From Nannobrachium achirus (lineage: Eukaryota > Chordata > Actinopteri > Myctophiformes > Myctophidae), in contig OY997641.1 in the NCBI GenBank assembly GCA_963921795.1, forward strand, positions 26,586,052 through 26,650,051: 64,000 bases of DNA. Direction: 5' to 3'. Of the stretch, positions 55,737-64,000 are shown in pieces. A model generated the notes under the pieces. It was given only the letters and a program-made list of their open reading frames with translations, searched no databases and was not told the origin of the DNA. A program made the position numbers and the translations under genes. How positions within the stretch are numbered: the first letter of the stretch is position 1; each line of letters starts with the position of its first letter.

Positions 55737-58718
55737 GTACACTAGGACATCTTTAGTGTGAAGTCGAACACACTCGACACACAACAAATCACACCCCCAT
55801 GCTCCAGGCCATCCTCCTTTCAGATTATCTGTCATGGTTTGCTGAGAGCGGGTGAAATAGAACTCCCAGTGCTCTCCATGGCTGATCCTTGTTTAAAACC
55901 TCATTAGTGGAGAGACCTGCCCGGGCCCCTGGAAGGCTTAACGTCTAACGACGTGAATGGGAAGGGAACCCTTGGCTATGACAATATGGAACAATGTGCC
56001 CACTGTGGCTCAGGTGTTGTTCCTTTTGTTTTTGTTTGCATTTGTTTGATGCGTAATCCCAAAGCTGACCAACTAATCTCTGAGGCGTGTACAACCAAGC
56101 GCGTGGCCCCTTTACGGTCCATTCGCCCAGAGAGCACAAACGCAACCTCATGTCTTAATGAAGTCACACTCGCCATCTCTGTGTCTTCCCGCACCACAAT
56201 TATTTTCTGCGCTTTCATTGCTCATGATTAATATGGCTTTAATTAGTTGCTTGCGGTGCTCTTTCCATTCCGCTCCTGGCAAATCATCTATACAAGATAA
56301 CACTCAACATGTGAGTGGCTTTTGATGATGAGATGAAACAGTAGTGAAACATGAAAACCGCACACTGACCCAGCCACTTGAATGTTATACAGTCACTTTA
56401 GGTGCACAGACCTTGTATTATCCACTGGTCTTTTCAGATACAAATGGTCTGCACTATTTATATTCCAAAGGAGATGAGAGCCACGTGCCATGTCAGCAAT
56501 GTGAGTGCAGAGTATTGATGATGATTTTTGTAGTTTTTTTATCCTGGTTTTTCCTCCCCTCTATAATATTATGTATAACTGTTCTTTTTTTAATCCAAAT
56601 GTCTGGTGTTGATGTCCATGAAGAAAAATAATTACAGTTGGCTGCTAAAGAATACCACCATTTTCCCTGCTGATTCCATAATCTGAGCTGTGGGAAGAAA
56701 AATGTATAGTCACATTTGTCTATTCAATTTGGTGTTAATGTATTCATGCTTATTAATTAATAGGCCTACTACTGTACGATTGAGGGACGGGGCCCAACTG
56801 TTTAGCAGGGCTCCCCTCCTCTTATTCCATTTTGTCTATGGTCAACAGGACCGGGCTGGAGAACAGTGATACATTGAAACAAATAATGTCATTATGATGA
56901 TGAGGTCAGTGGCACCATTTGGCTGCCAAAATGCATGGGGTAGGGGGTGATTTAAAATGCAGAGAATGAAAGGAAGGAACCGTCCCAAGAATTAACAGAC
57001 GCAAACAATGGCCATGACAAAAAAAAACACTACACAAAAAGTCCCACAACATGAACCCATAATGTTATCTCATACTATACCTAGGAAAGACAGTAAAAAG
57101 ACTTATTTGCGATGTTCCTTTTAGGCAGGGTGTTTAACTGTACTTGTACTGTACTACATTCTTTAATGTATTGACTATACTTGTTATGTTCTCCACTTGT
57201 GTCTAATAACATACTCAATCAATCAATCAATACTCAAAGTAAATAACACAATAATAGAACTTCCTGTGCCCTGGTGCATACTGGGAAATGCAATCCCCCC
57301 TTCTAACCACCGGGGAAGCAACACTATGAATGAGATGGGAGGGATATTGCATCACTCAATCAAGATTGATTGCGTCACAAAATCAGCTTGCTGTGTTTGT
57401 GTGCTTGACTGAGAAGCGTGCAGCTTACACAAAGAAACAGCAGTAATGTTAACTCCATAGACACATGAAACAGAAATGGTACCAAAAGTGCTGCATCTTT
57501 AAAGCGAATGGGAGAAGAATCTTATTGGTGTAATGTAAGGTATGTTATGCCCAGACACACACCTAATGTATTTTGCAGCCTACATTTAGATCATACACGG
57601 CTACGCCATAGACTGTCTACATACGGTCATTTTTTAACCTGCAAGGGTCCATTTGATTCCAAACTATTAGCTGGGGACCCTCTTGAACCCCATCCAGGAC
57701 CCTTGGGGTTCTCCGTTGGGATGCCACCCTGAGAACCACTAGATTACAGGGCTATTGTCATCATAGGCCTGAGAAGTGAGAATGGATTGTCTTTGTCATC
57801 TACAGTATGGAAGTTGATAATGGCACTTCAACTTTGACTGCGACAAATGCTATATGACATTCAGGAGGGGAAATTTGGAGGGCTTGTATCACTCCCTCTC
57901 CCTGAGCGATAGACCGTGCTTCCACCTCTCCCAAGGCAGGAAGAAATGTCACGCCTCATCTTCCGTTATCGATGTACTATGCCTCATCGAGAACATACAG
58001 TAAGCAACAATACCCACAGTATATAAGGATCCCCTGAGTTGGGATGAAAGCAACTCCCAAGAACACTGCAACAACTATTGAAATGTTTGAGTGCACTTTT
58101 TTTTTAAAGAAGAGAACAAGTTTGGCGTGTTTTGACATGTCTCTGTCATGTTTCTCTCGCTGATGCCTCCCTCCTTATCTCCCAGAGTCGTACAACAATA
58201 ATAACCACCGTGCTTCCACTTCAAAGACCTGAAAACTCCAGTGTTTGCTTGCAGTCCATGGCTGTGTTTGACGTGGCCTTTTCATAGACTTGTTTCACAA
58301 TAGGCTAGTAAGACATTTTAAACTAAACTAAACTTTAAACAGTAGTTAATGCACAACACAGCTGCCAAAGCTGCATTGAGATGAGGACAGACCACTAAAA
58401 TGTAATTGTTTGTGGCATTCATGCCATGATTTAGTTTCACTGCAAAATCTTTCTTCATTTATTGATGTAATTTATTTTATTTTATGGCAAATGCTAAATT
58501 GCACTAAAATTATACTTAAATATATAGTGCATGCACAAGCATTGATTGAATGTTTATGTTGTGTTCTGTATATAAAAAAAACTATTGCTATGGAAGTAAA
58601 TGTATTATTATAGGTGGGCACTATAGGGGCAAATAAATCATAGAGACAAACTACCAGTGACATCCTATTTCTTGTGCCGAACAGACGAACAGTCTGGTGA
58701 GACGTAGGCGAACCCTAG
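55737..58718. other. Largely unique non-coding stretch, possible conserved elements
   Basis: The longest repeat-poor part of the window. 56100-56260 is rich in homeodomain-type cores (CATGATTAATATGGCTTTAA, TTAATTAG) and looks like vertebrate non-coding regulatory sequence, though conservation cannot be tested here. A short TCAA repeat is at about 57218. 57655-57740 ends in CCTGAGAACCACTAG, possibly a hAT terminus. Confidence 0.45.
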
Positions 58719-58772
58719 GCAGGAAGAACACACAAGGCAGAGAGAGCACCCTGTTGGCTCTGGCATAAGACA
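58719..58772 (+). repeat. 54-bp direct repeat, left copy
   Basis: GCAGGAAGAACACACAAGGC...GGCATAAGACA is identical to 59485-59538. Confidence 0.92.
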
Positions 58773-59473
58773 TAGTCGGGGACCCAGTCCCCAAAATGGG
58801 AGGGGACCTGTGATTTTCTGCCGTACTTTTTATTTCTGTTTTATCTATTAGTTTGGTCATTAAGGTCAACAGAATGAGAGGCCTGCTCTGCCGGAAACAT
58901 CGCGAAAAAAAGTTATGGCCATTTGTATATTCACTGTCCCATTGACTCCACTAGAAATATAAAAAAAACAAAAAAACATCTGCTTTAATTAGCATGTGAG
59001 GGGTCAAATTAGGGGTTCTTCATGATTCTGAATCCATTGCAAGCATTTGTTTTGCATAAAAAACATTGCTTGGGTTACTTTTCGGCAGCCCAAAACTGTG
59101 AAAAGTGGGAAAAAAATGATGACTCATCACTTTTGACTGTTTTGGGGGGTTGATATCTTGCCCAAGGAATGTTGTTCATGCAAAACAAATGCTTGCAATG
59201 GATTCAGAATCACGAAGAATCCCTAATTTGACCCCTCACATGCTAATTAAAGCAGACTTTTTTTCTTTTTTTAATATTTCTAGTGGAGTCAATGGGACAG
59301 TGAATATACAAATGGCCATAACTTTTTTTTGCGATGTTTCCGGCAGAGCAGGCCTCTCATTCTGTGGACCTTAATGACCAACCTAAGAGATAAAAACTGA
59401 AATAAAAAGTACGGCAGAAAATCACAGGTACCCCTCTTTTCTTTGAGCTTTTGGCCATGTGGGTCCTCGACTA
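58773..59473. mobile_element. Palindromic element, about 0.7 kb, with TAGTCGGGGACC ends
   Basis: Ends TAGTCGGGGACCC and GGGTCCTCGACTA. Long arms 58803-59058 and 59178-59440 mirror each other (e.g. GACTCCACTAGAAATAT against ATATTTCTAGTGGAGTC). Flanked by ACA on each side, fitting a 3-bp target duplication as in Harbinger-type or similar transposons. No ORF. Confidence 0.8.
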
Positions 59474-59484
59474 ACAGGACAATA

Positions 59485-59538
59485 GCAGGAAGAACACACA
59501 AGGCAGAGAGAGCACCCTGTTGGCTCTGGCATAAGACA
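59485..59538 (+). repeat. 54-bp direct repeat, right copy
   Basis: Identical to 58719-58772. ACAGGACAATAGC both precedes and follows it, so it is one unit of an older local tandem duplication of about 65 bp. Confidence 0.92.
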
Positions 59539-59759
59539 GGACAATAGCTGGAAGCCTGGAGGAGAGAGGCTGACCCACCAACTGGAGAGTGTTGTGGTTA
59601 AGGGTTGACATGATGGCCAAGGCTTTATCCATTAGAAAGGGATTATCTTTGATGTATTTACAAACTGTGCATGCTACCAGCAGGAACTCAGTTTGGGAAT
59701 AGTATTTGAGTCACTCAACTACAACTATGTCATGAACTAATAATCACAGAACAATTACC

Positions 59760-59914
59760 CGTGAGGCACCCATGCAGAGTCAGTGCCGAAGTGTCCTTTA
59801 GCAAGACACTGAACCCCTAATTGCTCCCGATGAGCAGGTGCCTGCATGGTTTCCTCTGCCGTTGGTGCGTTATTGCAAAGTGCTTTGAATAAAGACTCTA
59901 TGCACCATTTACCA
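59760..59914 (+). mobile_element. tRNA-derived SINE, 5'-truncated
   Basis: Body AGTGTCCTTTAGCAAGACAC and TTGCTCCCGATGAGCAGGTG, tail TATGCACCATTTACCA. The tRNA head is missing. Confidence 0.85.
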
Positions 59915-60149
59915 ATATAATTATGTAGCTAATTAAATAATGAATGGATATGTTAGAAAAGCCCAGAGCCATGGCTGTGCCACTAGTAATTTCCTAGAAC
60001 ATTCACAGCACCTAAATTCAATGCACCCATTATTTATTTGATTGGCTGCAGTGGTATGGCTTACATATGGCATATCATGGTGTAGGTCAGTCTTATGTGG
60101 TAAGCCTATGCATACTACACCAGAACAGACGAAACGTGTTCGGTTCAGC

Positions 60150-60856
60150 CAGGGACGTGCTGGGCCCCTGATTCAGCCCGGGAAAAAAGAGTTGGAGAGG
60201 CCCTCATTGAGCGCTATAGAGACAGATCTCTCTCTATAGCGCTGCTGCTACTCAAAGATTTGCCATTTCAGATCATGAGAAGTGACAAGCCAGTGGGCCA
60301 ATTATTGTACATGAGTTATATTTTGTCGTTGTCCGGTGGAAACCTTATATGTCCAAAACCGTTTGTTTTGTATTTATCATTTAAACTAGACCAGGTCAAC
60401 CTGGTTGTGCCAGACCCCCTGTCTGTCATCATCATTTATGACATCATGCCTTTTGTAGGCATGTCATCATCATGTCATCATCATATATACCCTTTATATA
60501 GAAAACCCGGACAGACAGACAGACCGACATTTGCTTATGTAGGCCTACCCATTTCATGGGTCTGGCAAAAATTATTTAAACTAGTGAAAACAGCCGATCT
60601 ACAAGCACACAACGCCTTGCTCCGCGAGGCGTTGTGTGCTTGTAGATCTGCTGTTTTCACTACTTTTGTGCCACGGCCTTGTATGATGAAGGAGGGCTTT
60701 GCTTTACGAAAAAAATTACAAATTTGAAAAGCCGCCCAGCCCCCAAAATGGAACATTTTATTTATTTATTTTTCCTAATGGCCGGCCTGGACCGGCCGGG
60801 AATGAACCGGCCATTCGGGAGTTGTCCCGCTTTTCCCAAAGGCCAGCACGTCCCTG
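60150..60856 (+). mobile_element. Non-autonomous hAT element, family R
   Basis: Starts CAGGGACGTGCTGGGCCCCT and ends AAGGCCAGCACGTCCCTG, with exact 8-bp TSD GGTTCAGC (60142-60149 and 60857-60864). The interior contains a CGTTGTCCGGTGGAAACC-type palindromic element with a full hairpin module. Related elements are at 62013-62449 and 62779-63080. Confidence 0.93.
60582..60662. repeat. Palindromic hairpin module, CAC/GTG variant
   Basis: TAGTGAAAACAGCCGATCTA, CAAGCACACAACGCCT, loop TGCTCCGC, AGGCGTTGTGTGCTTGTAGA, TCTGCTGTTTTCACTA. Nearly perfect stem. Confidence 0.95.
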
Positions 60857-61015
60857 GGTTCAGCTGGCTACAGACAACTTTATGATGCCATTCAGAGGTT
60901 CGGGTGGGCGGTCTCAGAACTGAGTTTGGGTGTTCTGCCTCCGTGATATTGTGACTACCTGAATTATTTGTCTACTGTGGTAGACATTCTGCATCGTTTT
61001 TGCATACAGCCCAGC

Positions 61016-61096
61016 TTAAAGGAGAATTCCGGGCTAGCGTTTTATTACCTTATTCTGACAGTATCATATCTCAGAACTAGTGGAATTCTCCTTTAA
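61016..61096. mobile_element. 81-bp TTAA-flanked MITE
   Basis: TTAAAGGAGAATTCC at the left and GGAATTCTCCTTTAA at the right form a perfect inverted pair with TTAA at both borders. Confidence 0.88.
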
Positions 61097-61737
61097 CTCT
61101 CCTACTGCCAGATTATTTATTTATTTATTGGGTCTGGTGCCATCAAAAAGCGGCTTACCTTTGCGACGTTATAGTAGATAGATATACTTTTTTTTTTCTT
61201 TTTCTTTTTTTTTTTATTGTGCAATAGTGCACTTTGGTCTGCCAGGCAGCAGAGGGCGGCGTCATGCGAGAATGAATGTGAATTTGCCTGTTATGTGTTG
61301 CCGTACATTCAGACCAGTCACTGGCCACAGAGCCTCCGGGCCAGAGGAAATCAACAAGGAAGTGAATTGGTCTCCGTTGATGTTAACGCATAATGGATTT
61401 TTTACACCATCACCGCGGAAAATGTGTTTACAGTACACGGCGCCGCGACCCCTCATCAGCTTACAGTCATCAGACGAGGTAAACGAACGAACGCGAACGA
61501 GCGCCGTATTGGCGCGGAGGTCTCTTGAGAATTGGGGCGAACAGGAACGTCCAAAGCAGTATAAGAGTTAACGTTAATTCTGTCAGCACTGCTGACTCAG
61601 CAGTAGTGAAGCGAGTGAAAAGCAGTGTGTCTCCTCACACGAGCCAACTGTGCGTGCGTGTGTGTGCGTGTATGTGCGTTTGTACATTTGTGTGTGTGTT
61701 TGAGTGTGTGGGCAGGTGTGTGAATGTAATGAGTACT
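61097..61737. other. Non-coding stretch, nothing recognised
   Basis: T-rich near 61190-61220, GTGTGCGTG repeats near 61650-61710. No gene supported. Confidence 0.45.
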
Positions 61738-62004
61738 ATATTGTCGCTGTCGGGCAGAAACCTCATATCTCCAAGTTTCAAATTTGTATGTTTTTTTCGT
61801 AAAGTAAAGCCCTGCTTCATCATACAAGACTGTCACACAAAATTAGTGAAAATAGTAGATCTACAAGCACACAGAGTCTCGTGACACGAGGCTTTGTGTA
61901 CATGTAGATCAGCTATTCACTATTTTAAATCATTTTTAAAAAGATAAATACAAGACGAACAGTTTTGGACTTGGAAGGTTTCCATCTGACAACAACAATA
62001 TTGT
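61738..62004. mobile_element. Palindromic element centred on a hairpin module
   Basis: Ends ATATTGTCGCTGTCGGGCAG and CCATCTGACAACAACAATAT. Same family as 7713-7970, with GTAAAGTAAAGCCCTGCTTC on the left and GAACAGTTTTGGACTTGGAA on the right. Confidence 0.8.
61845..61921. repeat. Palindromic hairpin module
   Basis: AGTGAAAATAGTAGATCTAC and AAGCACACAGAGTCTCGTG, then ACACGAGGCTTTGTGTACAT and GTAGATCAGCTATTCACT. Confidence 0.88.
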
Positions 62005-62012
62005 GCCTCTGT

Positions 62013-62449
62013 CAGGGACGAGCTGGGCCCCTGATTCATCCCGGGAAAAGGAGTTGGAGAGGCCCTCATTGCCAAATCTTTTCGCCTTCCGGGCGCGCTG
62101 CGAGGCCCTAAATACTATTTTAGGTATAAAGAGAGTCTAATGGTGTTGTATGTAGACCATCTAGGAGTATTCAAGGAACCTAGGGAGTAGTAGGCCAGTA
62201 TTCAGATGATAGACAAGCTAGTGGCGCCAATGTGATGGCTCTGTGGGGCTGCTGCTACTCAGCAGCACTGCTGCTACTCAAAGATTGTCCATTTCAGATA
62301 ATGAGAGACAAGCCAGTGGGCCAATTACATGAATTATATTTGCTTTGTGGGCCGTCCATTTTTCTTTTTAATGGCCGGCCTGGACCGGCCATGAATGGAC
62401 CGGCCTTTCGGAAGTTGTCCCGTTTTTCCCAGTGGCCAGCACGTCCCTG
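62013..62449 (+). mobile_element. hAT element, family R
   Basis: Starts CAGGGACGAGCTGGGCCC and ends AGTGGCCAGCACGTCCCTG. No matching flanking 8-mers. It shares GGACCGGCCATGAATGGACC-type sequence with 60150-60856 but lacks the hairpin. Confidence 0.8.
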
Positions 62450-62778
62450 TGTGTCCATCTCCAATGCGATATCTCTTGTGTGTCTTAGTGTACGAGCAAG
62501 GCAACATCCTGTGTGCCTGTCGGGAGGCGAACCAGAGAGACAGAGCATGGCCCCACCGTGCCTGTTATCAGCTGAGGGAGAGGACAGAGAGACGACGGTG
62601 GGCAGAGGTGGAGACAGCGGGGAGGACAGAGGTGGAGACAGCGGGGAGGACAGAGGTGAATGGAGAGATGAGCAAGAGATTGAGAAAAATGAGAGAGGAC
62701 AGCGCCAATGATTGGAGAGAGGGTGGGGGTGGGGGCCAGGGTAGAGATAGCAAGATGGTAGGGAAAAAGAGAGCGGGG
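62450..62778. other. Purine-rich spacer
   Basis: Contains a short tandem GGACAGAGGTGGAGACAGCG repeat (about 62605-62655). No gene. Confidence 0.5.
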
Positions 62779-63080
62779 CAGGGACGTGCTGGGCCCCTGA
62801 TTCAGCCAGGGAAAAAGAGTTGGAGAGGCCCTCATTGCGCGCTATAGAGAGAGATCTCTCCCTATAGCGCTGCTGCTACTCAAAGATTTGTGAAGTGACA
62901 AGCCAGTGGGCCAATTACATGAGTTATATTTCGTCGTTGTCGGGTGGAAACCTTGTATGTCCAAAACCGTTTGTTTTGTATTTATCATTTTAAAAATGAT
63001 TTAAACTAGTGAAAACAGCCGATCTACAAGCACACAGGTGTTGTGTGTGCTTGTAGATCTGCTGTTTTCACTACTTTTGA
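62779..63080 (+). mobile_element. hAT element, family R, right-truncated
   Basis: Starts CAGGGACGTGCTGGGCCCCT, includes CGTTGTCGGGTGGAAACC and a hairpin module, then breaks into unrelated sequence after CACTACTTTTGACG. Confidence 0.8.
63007..63073. repeat. Palindromic hairpin module, short-loop copy
   Basis: TAGTGAAAACAGCCGATCTA, CAAGCACACA, then TGTGTGCTTGTAGATCTGCT and GTTTTCACTA. Confidence 0.92.
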
Positions 63081-63886
63081 CGACGTGGAGAGCGAGAGAG
63101 TGACGCGCAATTGGAATCGTGGCAGTGGGAGGGACAAAGATGGGAGTAGTCGAAGGAGGAAGGGGTAAGAGAATAGAGGATAGAGAGGAATGTTATGGAG
63201 TAGGGAGACAGTCATTGGATCATTAGATGGGTTGTAGAAGAGTTTATAGTGTCAAAGAGAAGATGGGGACACACCTGTTTCCAGTGCCCTCATTAACCTC
63301 AGCTGCCTGTCATCAGCTCATCAATAGTATATAAACCCCAGTCTTCTCGCACCGCCAGATTCTTTCCCATTACCTCCTAGTGATACAGTTAGTGTTTTTG
63401 AAACTTTGACTCATTCTTTTCTCCTGTGCCTCAGTGACCATAGTCACCTGCCCCATTGCTTTGCCTGCCTATTTACTACAGTTACAGTATATTCAAAGAG
63501 CCTATAGAATAGTGAAGTAAATTACTTATCTCTCAGTAGAACTTTGAAGTTAGATGGTTATCCTCCTCTCCCTTTCCCATCATAAAATCAAATCAACGCC
63601 CTGCCAAGTTTTTTAAATTGACTGTGCAGGCTTCTGAGAACATTTACAGTGTCTCAATAGCAAAGCCAGTTCCTGCAATATGGCTGTATATCCATTCATC
63701 TGAACGATAGTGGCCACTGCAAGCTGTTAAGTTACCAAACTAATTATTTCTACCCCATGCGCCACAGGGTATGGAAAGTTATTGCACGTTGGCACACTGA
63801 CCAGCCGTGTGCAAAGGCAAATAAATTGGAAGGAGCAGCGTGCCAACCGGTTATCGTTATACCAATAACCCTGCAACAGCTCTGTG
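63081..63886. other. Non-coding stretch with promoter-like segment
   Basis: AGTATATAAACCCCAGTCTT at about 63329 resembles a TATA-plus-leader arrangement of LTRs or promoters, but no matching LTR ends are seen. No gene. Confidence 0.4.
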
Positions 63887-64000
63887 CAGGGGCGTCACAA
63901 GGGGTAGGAAAGTGGGACTGAGTTACTAGGGCCCAAGGTGGTGGAGGGGCCTTGATTATTTTATACTTTAGCTATTGAAAAATATCAGATATACAAGCTT
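63887..64000 (+). mobile_element. hAT element, family Q, cut by the window end
   Basis: Starts CAGGGGCGTCACAAGGGGTA. The start of a hairpin module (GAAAAATATCAGATATACAA) reaches the last base. Same family as 54435-54709. Confidence 0.85.

Noticed and set aside
58719-59538. 54-bp target-site duplication
   Set aside because: ACAGGACAATAGC on both sides of the right copy shows an older tandem duplication; ACA is the more likely target duplication.
63255-63480. LTR near 63.3 kb
   Set aside because: Only a TATA-like box and leader-like sequence are visible; no TG...CA borders or duplicated target could be found.

Overview
The window reads as a teleost fish chromosome segment that is poor in genes and rich in repeats. 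The evidence is tRNA-derived fish-type SINEs, many hAT-type miniature transposons with 8-bp target-site duplications (TSDs), TTAA-flanked miniature elements, Helitrons, LINE tails and very long CA/GT repeats. No multi-exon gene is recognisable. I cannot name the species.

Three long open reading frames look like real proteins. All lie on the minus strand and all lack introns, so they are best read as retrogenes: a signal peptidase complex subunit 2 copy (9769-10362), a KLHDC3-like kelch protein (35292-36404) and an RCC1-like protein (52124-53464). The RCC1 copy takes its last codons and its stop from a SINE inserted at its 3' end. A fourth, unidentified ORF (41380-41799, single membrane span) lies in a retroposed insert inside a Helitron.

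Layout: 1-14 kb is mainly hAT elements, with a Ty3/gypsy fossil near 6 kb and a solo LTR nested in a hAT element near 7.3 kb. 14-34 kb holds more hAT and TTAA elements, a 0.93-kb minisatellite (about 17 kb) and long microsatellites. From 34166 to 50159 one hAT element appears to be split: its two ends and matching TSDs are about 16 kb apart. Between them lie the KLHDC3 retrogene, an 8.4-kb inverted-repeat element (36607-44998) containing a head-to-tail Helitron dimer, a further Helitron relative, a LINE fragment and an inverted pair of OTU-protease-domain fragments. 50-56 kb carries the RCC1 retrogene and more elements. 56-58.6 kb is mostly unique sequence. 58.7-64 kb is again dense in hAT-type elements.

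The most striking pattern is a palindromic hairpin module of about 60-80 bp (arm core GATCTACAAGCTCACAACGC, flanked by AATAG...CTATT). It occurs complete or partly at about 20 places, inside hAT elements with several different terminal inverted repeats. Arms differ between copies, yet within a copy the two arms usually still match. All coordinates, TSDs and motifs were read by eye; no database search was run.
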